Source: Cupriavidus gilardii
Lineage (GTDB): Bacteria; Pseudomonadota; Gammaproteobacteria; Burkholderiales; Burkholderiaceae
NCBI RefSeq assembly: GCF_008801915.1
Contig: NZ_VZOV01000010.1
Span: 62,001-126,000 of the forward strand
Reading direction: 5' to 3'
Length of the DNA stretch: 64,000 nt
Positions 29,960-37,948 of this stretch are shown piece after piece. A model generated the notes under the pieces. That model made no database searches and had not been told where the DNA came from. It saw only the letters and a program-made list of their open reading frames with translations. Position numbers and translations under genes: made by a program. Numbering within the stretch: the stretch's first letter is position 1; each line of letters opens with the position of its first letter.

Positions 29960-31183
29960 ATGGCGAGGTTCGCGATGGCGGGGTTCGCGATGGCTGCGTG
30001 CCTGCGCGGCAACCTCCGCCGGCTCGCGGCGGCTTCGCGCGCGCTGCTCGGCGCGGCGCTGCTGACGGCGTCGCTCGGCTGTGCCGCGGCCTCCTGCCCC
30101 TGGCCCGCCTGGGACAGCTTCAAGCGCGACACGGTCAGCGCCGACGGCCGCGTGATCGACGCCAGCACGCCGCAGCAGACCACGGTGTCCGAGGGACAGG
30201 CCTATGCGCTGTTCTTCGCGCTGGTCGCCAACGACCGGCCAACGTTCGAGCGGCTGCTGGCCTGGACCGAGAACAACCTGGCCGAAGGCGACCTCGCTTC
30301 GCGCCTGCCTGCGTGGATCTGGGGCAAGCGCGAGGCGGCCGACGGCAAGCCGGAAAGCTGGGGCGTGCTCGACACCAACCCCGCCTCCGACGCCGATTTG
30401 TGGATCGCCTACGCGCTGCTCGAGGCCGGCCGGCTCTGGCAGGAGCGCCGCTACACCGCGCTCGGCACCGTGATCGCGCGCCAGGTGCTGCAGCGTGAAA
30501 GCGCGCTGCTGCCGGGGCTGGGCCGCACGCTGCTGCCCGGCCCGGTGGGCTTTCATCCTTCGCCGACGCTGTGGCGGCTCAATCCGAGCTATGTGCCGCC
30601 GCAGCTGATGCGCCGCTTCGCCGCGCTGTGGCCGCAACAGCCCGAATGGATCCAGCTGCTGTCGAGCTCCGCCCGGCTGCTGCTCGATACCGCGCCGCGC
30701 GGCTTTTCGCCGGACTGGGTCGAGTATCACGGCGGCGCCAAGCCGGGCTTCCGTCCGGACCAGCAGACGCAGGCGGAAGGCGCCTACAACGCGATCCGCG
30801 TCTATCTGTGGGCGGGCACGCTGTCGCCACAGGACCCGTTGCGCGGGCCGCTGCTGAAGGCCTATCGCCCGATGGCCGACTACACGATCGCGCACGGGCA
30901 TCCGCCCGAACGCGTCGATACCCGCTCCGGCACCGTCGGGCCGAATTCCGGCAATGCCGGTTTTTCCGCCGCCGTAGCGCCGTATCTGGCAGCGCTCGGC
31001 GAGACCGGCGCGGCGCAGCGCCAGGTCGAGCGGATGCGCAAGCTGGCCGCCGAGCAGCCGCTGGGCTACTACAGCCAGGTGCTGGCGCTGTTCGCGCTCG
31101 GCCATCTCGATGGCCTGTACCGTTTCGAAGCCGATGGCGCGCTGACGCCGGCCTGGACCGCGACATGTCCCGCTCGCCGCTGA
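29960..31183 (+). CDS. bcsZ: Periplasmic endo-1,4-beta-glucanase BcsZ (GH8)
   Basis: 407-residue glycoside hydrolase family 8. Signal peptide of about 45 residues (cleavage near GCAAAS). Catalytic acid Glu in TTVSEGQAYALFFALV and the catalytic-site Asp in NPASDADLWIAYALLEA are visible. Trims mis-assembled cellulose in the periplasm. Its ATG follows the bcsB stop by one base; its 3' end overlaps bcsC by 19 nt. The N-terminus holds three close ATGs, so the exact start (29960 or a later Met) is uncertain. Confidence 0.92.
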   Translation: MARFAMAGFAMAACLRGNLRRLAAASRALLGAALLTASLGCAAASCPWPAWDSFKRDTVSADGRVIDASTPQQTTVSEGQAYALFFALVANDRPTFERLLAWTENNLAEGDLASRLPAWIWGKREAADGKPESWGVLDTNPASDADLWIAYALLEAGRLWQERRYTALGTVIARQVLQRESALLPGLGRTLLPGPVGFHPSPTLWRLNPSYVPPQLMRRFAALWPQQPEWIQLLSSSARLLLDTAPRGFSPDWVEYHGGAKPGFRPDQQTQAEGAYNAIRVYLWAGTLSPQDPLRGPLLKAYRPMADYTIAHGHPPERVDTRSGTVGPNSGNAGFSAAVAPYLAALGETGAAQRQVERMRKLAAEQPLGYYSQVLALFALGHLDGLYRFEADGALTPAWTATCPARR

Positions 31184-34100
31184 TCTCCGCCGCCGCGGTA
31201 CTGATCGTTCCCGCGCTGCCGGCCACCGCGCAGACCGCCGCTGCGCCCGCCGTCGCCCCTTCCGCCAACGCGGAACTGGCGCGCCTGCTGTCGTCGGCGC
31301 GCATGTGGGAAGCCAAGAACCGCGCCGATCTGGCGCGCAACGCGCTCGACAAGATCCTGACGATCGAGCCGCAGCAGCCCGATGCGCTGCTGTTGCTGGC
31401 GCAGATCGAATTGCGTTCGAACCGCCCCGCCGAAGCCCAACGGATCCTGCAGCGTCTGCGGCAGCACCATCCGAAACACCCGGCCACCCGCGAGCTCGAG
31501 GACACTTACCGCATCGCCACGCAGGACAAGCGCGAAATGGCGACGGTGCGCATGCTTGCGCGCGGCGGCAACGAGAAGGAAGCGCTCGAACGTTTGCATA
31601 AGCTGTTTCCCGACGGGCCGCCGCAGGGCGAGCTGGGAATCGACTACTACCGCATCCTGGCCGGCACCGACGCGGGCCGTCCGCGCGCGATCGCGGAACT
31701 GCGCCGGCAATTGGCGCAGCGGCCCGACGATGCGCGCCTCGCGCTGGTGCTGGGCGACCTGCTGACCGATCGTCCCGCCACGCGCGCCGAAGGCCTCGGC
31801 CTGCTGTACCGGCTGAGCCAGCGCACCGACGCCGACCGCAAGACCGCGCTCGATATCTGGCGCCGCACGCTGTATCGCGTCAGCGACGATCCCGCCTACG
31901 CGGTCTGGTTCGAGCGCTATCTGCAGGAAGCGCCCGACGACGACATCGCGCGGCAGACGCTGGCCGAACTCGAGGCCAGGCGCGAGGCGCATCGGCGCAT
32001 GCTGGCCGATCCCGCCTACCAGGCGCGCCAGCGCGGACTGCGCCAACTCGAGCGCGGCAATCTCGCCGAAGCGCAGGCCGCCTTCGAGCAGGCGATGCGC
32101 ACACGCGGCAACGATGCCGAGGTGGTCGGTGGCCTCGGGCTGGTGCGGCTGCGCGAGGGCCGTCACGACGAAGCGCGCGCCCTGTTTTCCCGCGCGCTGC
32201 AGCTCGATCCCGAGCAGCGCAACAAGTGGCGCAGCCTGCTGGACACCGCCACCTTCTGGGGCACGATCGCCCGTGCGCGGCTGGCCGGCACGCAGGGCAA
32301 GCCCGGCGAAGCCGAGACACTGGCCCGACAGGCGCTGGCGCGCCAACCGGACAACGCCGATGCGCTGGTGATCCTCGCCGACGCGCTCGTTGCCCAGCAG
32401 CGCGAGGCCGAGGCCGAGACGCTGCTGCGCCAGCAGCTCGCCGGCCGCATGCCCGACCCCGGCGCGCTGCGCCGGCTGGTGACGCTGCTGCAGAACAACG
32501 GCCGCGGGGCCGAGATCGATCCGCTGCTGGCCGCCACCGAGGCGCGCCTGCAGACATCGCCGGCGAATGCGCAGACGCTGCGCCAACTGCGCGCCGAGCT
32601 GCTGACGCGGCAGGCCGACCAGCTGCTGGCCGAGCGCCGCGCGAGCCCGGCCATCGCCCGACTCGAGGAAGCGCTGCGGCTGACCCCCGACGCACCGTGG
32701 ACACGCTACACGCTGGCACGGGCCTATCGCGATCTCGGGCTGCCGGCCCTGGGCCGCGAGACCATGGACGAGGGCCTGCGCCTCGCGCCGAACGCCGACA
32801 TGCGCCATGCGAGCGCGTTGTACCTGAATTCCGTCGACGACCCGGATGCCGCGGCCGCGCTGCTCGCGCAGATTCCCGAAGCGGAGCGCACCGAAGGCAT
32901 GCGCGAGCTCGGCGGCAATCTGCACGCGCAGCAGTTGCTGCGACAGGGCCGCCTGGCGCTGGCCGCCGGCCGGCCCGACGAGGCCCGTGCGCTGCTGCGG
33001 CAGGCCGCGCAGGCGACGCAGGCGGATCCGCAGATGCTCGCCACCGTGGGCCGCGAGGCGATCGCCCTCGGCGAGTCCGACTATGGGCTCGGGCTGGTGC
33101 AGCAGTGGCTGGCCGCCCATCCCGACGCTCCGGCGATCGGCGTGCGGCTGCGCTACGGCGAACTGCTCGCCGCCGCCGGGCGCGACGAGGCGCTGCGTGC
33201 CTGGCTCGAAGACCTGCGGGATCGCGACATGCAAAGCCGCGGCCAACGCGGCGCGTTCGAGCCCGCGCAGCGTGCCGCGCTCGGCGACCAGGCGCTGCGT
33301 CTCGCGCTGCGCGATACCGACCGCCGTCTCGATGACGACGATGCTGCCGGGGCGCTGCGCGTGCTGGCGGCGGTACCGGCCGAGCAACAACAGGACCCGC
33401 GCTGGTCGCTGGCGCTCGCCGACGTGCGCGAGCGCCAGGGCGATCTCGACGGCGCCGCCGCTGCCGCGCGCACGGTGCTGGCGCGCAACCCGGACGATGC
33501 CGACGCGCGCCTGACGCTGGCGCGGCTGGCCGAACGCGGCGGACGCAATGACGAAGCGCTGCGCATCGTGCGCGAGGTGCTGGCCGGCACGGCCGAGGAC
33601 GATATCGATACGCGACTGTCGGCGGCGCGCCGTCTGACCGCGCTGCGCCGCGAAAGCGAAGCGGCCGCGGTGGTCGAACCCCTGCGCCAGCGCTATCCGC
33701 AGCGCGCGGATATCGTCGTGCAGCAGGGACGGATCGCGCAGTCCGGCGGCCGTTTCGACGACGCGGCTTCGCTGTACCGGCGGGCCCGCACGCTCGAGCA
33801 GGCCGACGCCACAGCGCCCATGGCCGGCGGCACCGCCGCGCAGCGCGCGCTGCAGGACCTCGATGCGCGCCGCGACGGACAGGTCGCGACCGCCACGCTG
33901 TTCTCGCGCAAGTCGGGCGACAGCGGCATTTCCGAGCTGAGCGCGACCGAAATCCCGCTGTACGTGCGGATTCCACATGGCTACACCGGCCACGCGTTCT
34001 TCCACGCCGACACCGTGCTGCTCGATGCCGGCACGCTGCGCATGGACGCCAGCGGCGCCGAAGAGTTTGGCCAGATCGCCGCGCGCGGCAGCACCGGCAT

Positions 34101-34995
34101 CGCACCGCGCGGGCAAAGCGACAAGGGCGTGGCGCTGGCCGCCGGCTATGCATACAACGGCGCCTACGACAGCTGGCGCGCCGACCTCGGCACGACGCCG
34201 CTCGGCTTCCTGCAGCAGTCCGTGGTCGGCGGCCTGCGCTATCGCGCCGAACTGAACCGCGCCGCGGCCACCATCGACGTGTCGCGCCGCGCGGTGACCA
34301 GCAGCCTGATTTCCTACGCGGGCGCGATCGATCCGGCCAGCGGCGAACGCTGGGGCGGCGTGGTGCGCAACGGCGTCACGCTCGGCTATTCGCACGACGT
34401 CGGCCGCGGCAGCGTGTTCGCCACCGTCGGCTCCGGCGTGCTGACCGGGCATAACGTCCGCACCAACCGCGAATTCACGGTGCGCGCCGGCTTCGACTGG
34501 CCGCTGCTGCAGGCGCGCCACCAGCGCGTGACCAGCGGCCTGGTGGTCAACTACTGGCGCTATCAGGAAAACCTGCGCTACTACACGTTCGGCCACGGCG
34601 GCTACTACAGCCCGCAGCGCTATCTGTCGCTGTCGGTACCGCTCGAATGGTCCGGGCGGCGCGGCGCCTGGTCGTGGCGGCTGGGCGGCTCGGCCGGCTG
34701 GTCGGATACCTACGAGAAGGACATGCCCTTCTATCCGACGCGGCCGGACCTGCAGGCGCTGTCAGGCAACCGGACGTTCGGCGGCGGTAATGGCGGCGGC
34801 TTCAGCTATACCGCGCTGGCCGCGGTCGAATACCGCTTCGCGCCGAAGTGGGTCGCCGGCATGGCGCTGCAGATCGACCGCTCGCGCGATTACGCGCCCA
34901 ATCGCGCGATCGCGTACCTGCGCTATCACTTCGAACCGCAACGCGGACCGGTGCCCTTCCCGCCCGAGCCGGTGCGGCCGTATTCCTCGTACTAG
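31165..34995 (+). CDS. bcsC: Cellulose export outer-membrane protein BcsC
   Basis: 1276 residues. Signal peptide (about 1-22, ending ATAQ), then a long TPR superhelix (about 30-900; many A-x-x-x-L-x-x-A helical repeats such as AQAAFEQAMRTRGNDAEVVG). The C-terminal BCSC_C outer-membrane beta-barrel spans about 930-1276 and ends in an aromatic residue (PYSSY). The TPR part would bind peptidoglycan and periplasmic partners. Similarity starts at MSRSPLISAAAVLIV; the open frame from 30571 is a bcsZ shadow. Long coding and GC-rich TPR repeats create large overlapping false frames on both strands. Confidence 0.92.
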   Translation: MSRSPLISAAAVLIVPALPATAQTAAAPAVAPSANAELARLLSSARMWEAKNRADLARNALDKILTIEPQQPDALLLLAQIELRSNRPAEAQRILQRLRQHHPKHPATRELEDTYRIATQDKREMATVRMLARGGNEKEALERLHKLFPDGPPQGELGIDYYRILAGTDAGRPRAIAELRRQLAQRPDDARLALVLGDLLTDRPATRAEGLGLLYRLSQRTDADRKTALDIWRRTLYRVSDDPAYAVWFERYLQEAPDDDIARQTLAELEARREAHRRMLADPAYQARQRGLRQLERGNLAEAQAAFEQAMRTRGNDAEVVGGLGLVRLREGRHDEARALFSRALQLDPEQRNKWRSLLDTATFWGTIARARLAGTQGKPGEAETLARQALARQPDNADALVILADALVAQQREAEAETLLRQQLAGRMPDPGALRRLVTLLQNNGRGAEIDPLLAATEARLQTSPANAQTLRQLRAELLTRQADQLLAERRASPAIARLEEALRLTPDAPWTRYTLARAYRDLGLPALGRETMDEGLRLAPNADMRHASALYLNSVDDPDAAAALLAQIPEAERTEGMRELGGNLHAQQLLRQGRLALAAGRPDEARALLRQAAQATQADPQMLATVGREAIALGESDYGLGLVQQWLAAHPDAPAIGVRLRYGELLAAAGRDEALRAWLEDLRDRDMQSRGQRGAFEPAQRAALGDQALRLALRDTDRRLDDDDAAGALRVLAAVPAEQQQDPRWSLALADVRERQGDLDGAAAAARTVLARNPDDADARLTLARLAERGGRNDEALRIVREVLAGTAEDDIDTRLSAARRLTALRRESEAAAVVEPLRQRYPQRADIVVQQGRIAQSGGRFDDAASLYRRARTLEQADATAPMAGGTAAQRALQDLDARRDGQVATATLFSRKSGDSGISELSATEIPLYVRIPHGYTGHAFFHADTVLLDAGTLRMDASGAEEFGQIAARGSTGIAPRGQSDKGVALAAGYAYNGAYDSWRADLGTTPLGFLQQSVVGGLRYRAELNRAAATIDVSRRAVTSSLISYAGAIDPASGERWGGVVRNGVTLGYSHDVGRGSVFATVGSGVLTGHNVRTNREFTVRAGFDWPLLQARHQRVTSGLVVNYWRYQENLRYYTFGHGGYYSPQRYLSLSVPLEWSGRRGAWSWRLGGSAGWSDTYEKDMPFYPTRPDLQALSGNRTFGGGNGGGFSYTALAAVEYRFAPKWVAGMALQIDRSRDYAPNRAIAYLRYHFEPQRGPVPFPPEPVRPYSSY

Positions 34996-35011
34996 ATCGG
35001 ATCGACGAACG

Positions 35012-36880
35012 ATGAGCCCATCGACGAGGCCCGCCGCCACTTCCCTGACCCCGGACTCGGCTGCATCGACCGCGCCCGCGCCGCCGCGCTCGGCGCTGTT
35101 CGCGCGGCTGCAGGCGCGGCCCGCGCTGGCGATCGACGGCCTGCCCGCCGAACTCGCGGCGCTGGCGCCGGGCCATGTGCATATCGTCTACGCCGCGCCG
35201 TCGCCGGCGCGCGATGCGCTGTTCTGGCAAACCGCCGCCACTGCGCTGCGCGGACCCGCCACGGTGCTGTCCGCCCGTCCCGCCGACGGCATTGCCCAGG
35301 CACTGCGCGAGCACGGGCTCGATATCGACGTCGCCGGCGCGCTGCATCATCGCGCCAATCTGTGCGGGCTGCGCGCAAGCGGGCGCGGCGCCGGCATCGA
35401 CACGCTGATCGATGCATTGCAGGCATTGGCCGACCAATGCGCGGCCCGCCACAGCGTGATGATGGTCGAGGGCGCCGAGGCCTGCTTTTCATGGAACGAC
35501 GGCGCCCGCCTGTCGCGCGAAGGCGCCAGGCTGGCCGCATGGTGCCAGCGCGAACGGCTGTCGCTGCTGCTGGTGCTGGCCCCGCCGACCGACGACATCG
35601 ACGATACCCGGCGGCCCGCCGATCTCGGCAGCCTGCACGCGCGCTTTGCCGGCGCCGCGCATCTGGCGCAGGTGCAGGGCCAATACACCTGGGAGGTCGC
35701 GTTCTGGCGCGAGCGCGAGGCGGTGCTCGCCGGCCGTTCGCTGCCGCTGCGCTTCGCGGCCGACGAGCATCGGCTGATGGTCAGCGGCGCCGGCGTGGAA
35801 GGCGAAGGCGGCGATGCGGCGGCGGCCGGCCTGCTGGCGCCGGACGAACACCGCGTGATCGTCTGCCGCGATGCGGTCGCGCACGAGCGCTGGGTGCCCG
35901 AGTCCTGGCAACTGGTCGACAGCAACGAGGCCGCGGTGGCGAGCGCCAGCGGCGCGGTGGCGGCGACCGTGCTGCTGCACTACCACGGCAACCGCGCCTT
36001 CGAGACGCTGGCCGAACAGGTGCACCGGCTGCGGCGCACGCGCGGCAGCGCGCTGAAGATCGTCGTGCGCGAGGACCAGGAGGCGATGCGGCAGCACTAC
36101 GAGCTGCTGCTGCTCAATCTCGGCGCGAACCTGGTGATCGCCCGCCGTACGCCGTTCGCGCGCGTCCAGGCGATGCTCGAAGGCGTGCAGGGCCAGGTGT
36201 TCTCGCGCCCGCTGCCGGCGGACTACCGCACCGCGCTCTCGGCGGTGCTGACCGGCTCGGCGAGCGGCTATGTGCCGCCGGCCGAGTTCATCGACACGGT
36301 GCGCGGCGCCGTCGAACAGGGGCGCACGATCCGGCTGCCGCATGTGCTGCTGCGCCTCACGCTGCTGCCGGAAGTCGCGCATATCGACGCGCTGCGCGCC
36401 TGCCGGATGAACCGCACCGGCGACATCTGCAGCGCGGACGCCGACAGCATCTATGTGTTCTTCTTCGCCTGCCGGCTCGACGACGCCGACGCAGTCTGCC
36501 GGCGCGTGTTCCAGCGGCCGCTGGAGGCGCTGTTCTCGGGCGAGCTGCGCTGCGGCGATGCGCCGACCATCGAGGCCGCGCTGAACGCATTCGCGCAGCA
36601 GGCGCAGGAGCGGGCACTGCCCGACTACAGTGGCTGGCTGCAGGCAAGGGAACAGGCGAGCGCGACGCCGGAGGAAGGCGCACCAGTGTCGACGATGCCG
36701 GTGAGCGAACCCCCGCGCGCCGCGGCCGGTACCTCGTCGGCCGAACGCGCCACGCCCGCGCTGCCGCTGCTGTCCCCGCTCGATGCACTGCGGCCGTCCG
36801 CATCGGCCCACGCCGCCTCGCATGCCAAACCCCGCACCGTGCCGACACCGGCCGCGGTGCCGCTCAAAGCCAGGGAATAG
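35012..36880 (+). CDS. bcsE: Cellulose biosynthesis c-di-GMP sensor BcsE
   Basis: 622 residues, cytoplasmic. The C-terminal degenerate GGDEF-like domain has the c-di-GMP I-site RxGD, seen as CRMNRTGDICSADADSIYV (about 465-483). An upstream REC-like/NTPase-like region precedes it (MMVEGAEACFSWNDGARLSREG region). In enterobacteria BcsE binds BcsF and c-di-GMP and is needed for maximal cellulose output. The extra C-terminal 90 residues are Pro/Ala/Ser-rich and probably disordered. It starts 16 nt after bcsC and is followed 7 nt later by bcsF. Confidence 0.88.
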   Translation: MSPSTRPAATSLTPDSAASTAPAPPRSALFARLQARPALAIDGLPAELAALAPGHVHIVYAAPSPARDALFWQTAATALRGPATVLSARPADGIAQALREHGLDIDVAGALHHRANLCGLRASGRGAGIDTLIDALQALADQCAARHSVMMVEGAEACFSWNDGARLSREGARLAAWCQRERLSLLLVLAPPTDDIDDTRRPADLGSLHARFAGAAHLAQVQGQYTWEVAFWREREAVLAGRSLPLRFAADEHRLMVSGAGVEGEGGDAAAAGLLAPDEHRVIVCRDAVAHERWVPESWQLVDSNEAAVASASGAVAATVLLHYHGNRAFETLAEQVHRLRRTRGSALKIVVREDQEAMRQHYELLLLNLGANLVIARRTPFARVQAMLEGVQGQVFSRPLPADYRTALSAVLTGSASGYVPPAEFIDTVRGAVEQGRTIRLPHVLLRLTLLPEVAHIDALRACRMNRTGDICSADADSIYVFFFACRLDDADAVCRRVFQRPLEALFSGELRCGDAPTIEAALNAFAQQAQERALPDYSGWLQAREQASATPEEGAPVSTMPVSEPPRAAAGTSSAERATPALPLLSPLDALRPSASAHAASHAKPRTVPTPAAVPLKARE

Positions 36881-36887
36881 CCTCGCC

Positions 36888-37091
36888 ATGCGCGTCTTCA
36901 TCGGATATTTCATCTGGGGCCTGATACTGGCCGCTCCGGTCGCCTGGCTGATCTGGAAGCTGGACCTGATGCGTGCGCTGCCGCGCTGGTTCCAGCCGCG
37001 CCAGCGCCGCGCGGTGCGGCTGCCGCCTCAACTCGAAGGCATCGTGATCCGCGGCAAGCGGTGGCAGGCGCCGAAGGACGGCACACGATGA
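36888..37091 (+). CDS. bcsF: BcsF-like small membrane protein
   Basis: 67 residues. One N-terminal transmembrane helix (about 5-24, GYFIWGLILAAPVAWLIWKL) followed by a basic cytoplasmic tail (PRWFQPRQRRAVRLPP). Same size, topology and position (directly after bcsE) as enterobacterial BcsF, which recruits BcsE to the membrane. Primary-sequence identity to BcsF is too low to judge by eye, so the name rests on architecture and context. Stop overlaps the bcsQ start as ATGA. Confidence 0.65.
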   Translation: MRVFIGYFIWGLILAAPVAWLIWKLDLMRALPRWFQPRQRRAVRLPPQLEGIVIRGKRWQAPKDGTR

Positions 37092-37948
37092 AGACGATCG
37101 CCATCGTCGCGCCGGTCGGCGGCGCGGGCCGCAGCACGGTGACCGCCGCGCTGGCCTCGCTGCTGGCCGGACGCGGGCATGCCGTGCTGGCGCTGGAATG
37201 CGATCCGCGCAATCTGCTGGGCCTGCATTTCGGCCTGCGCGAGCCCGTCGAACGGGGACTGGTCGACGCGGCCCTGCGGCCATCGGCGAGCGACTGGGCC
37301 GCGGCGGCGCTGCGCAGCGACGACGACGTGCTGCTGCTGCCGTGGGGTCAGGCCGATGGTGTGCATGGCGGCGCCGATCGCAATGACGGTGGCGCCAATG
37401 CCGACGCCGACGCCGATGCCAATGCCGACGCCAATGCCGAGGCCGCCGCCACGCGATGCCTGCTCGAGCGGCCGCACTGGCTGCGCACGCTGCTGGCGCA
37501 GGTCGACCTGCCAGACGACGGCATCGTGCTGGTCGATACGCCGGCCTGGCCGGCCCCGCATGCCGCGCAGGCCCTCGCGGCCGCCGATCTGGCACTGGTG
37601 CTGGCGCCGCCCGAGCCCGAAGTGTGCGCCACGCTCCCGCGCCTGCAGCACGCGCTGGAACGGATCGCCCTGCCCTATCGCGTGGTCGCAACGCGGGTCC
37701 AGCCGGCGCGCCAGCTGCATGGCGATGTGCTGGCGCTGCTGCGCACCCGGCTGCGCGAGCGGCTGCTGCCCTATCAGGTGCACCTGGATCACGGCCTGCC
37801 CGAAGCGCTCGCGCGCGGCGAGAATTTCTGCCGCGCGATGCCGCATTCGCAGGCCGCGCACGATCTGCAGGGCATCGCGGCCTGGCTGTCGCAGTGGGTC
37901 GCGGCATCGCTCGGCTCGGCCGCGGCCGATGCGGAGGCGCATCGATGA
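37088..37948 (+). CDS. bcsQ: Cellulose synthase MinD-like ATPase BcsQ
   Basis: 286-residue ParA/MinD-type ATPase involved in localising the secretion complex. The Walker A region reads PVGGAGRSTVTAAL: both signature lysines are replaced, a degeneracy also seen in BcsQ homologues such as the enterobacterial GGVGTTT version. VLVDTPAWPAP corresponds to Walker B. A hydrophilic Ala-Asn/Asp repeat (about residues 103-121) from a hexanucleotide array interrupts the fold and would be a surface loop. ATGA overlaps at both ends with bcsF and bcsA. Confidence 0.88.
   Translation: MKTIAIVAPVGGAGRSTVTAALASLLAGRGHAVLALECDPRNLLGLHFGLREPVERGLVDAALRPSASDWAAAALRSDDDVLLLPWGQADGVHGGADRNDGGANADADADANADANAEAAATRCLLERPHWLRTLLAQVDLPDDGIVLVDTPAWPAPHAAQALAAADLALVLAPPEPEVCATLPRLQHALERIALPYRVVATRVQPARQLHGDVLALLRTRLRERLLPYQVHLDHGLPEALARGENFCRAMPHSQAAHDLQGIAAWLSQWVAASLGSAAADAEAHR
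37394..37449 (+). repeat. Hexanucleotide repeat inside bcsQ encoding Ala-Asn/Asp
   Basis: Nine-fold GCC-NAY units (GCCAAT, GCCGAC, GCCGAT) in frame, giving (Ala-Asn/Asp) dipeptides. Repeat number changes here would keep the frame, producing length variants of the loop. Confidence 0.7.

Noticed and set aside
31069-34596. 1175-residue minus-strand frame antisense to bcsC
   Set aside because: GC-biased shadow of the TPR gene; no domains, whereas bcsC has a signal peptide and barrel.
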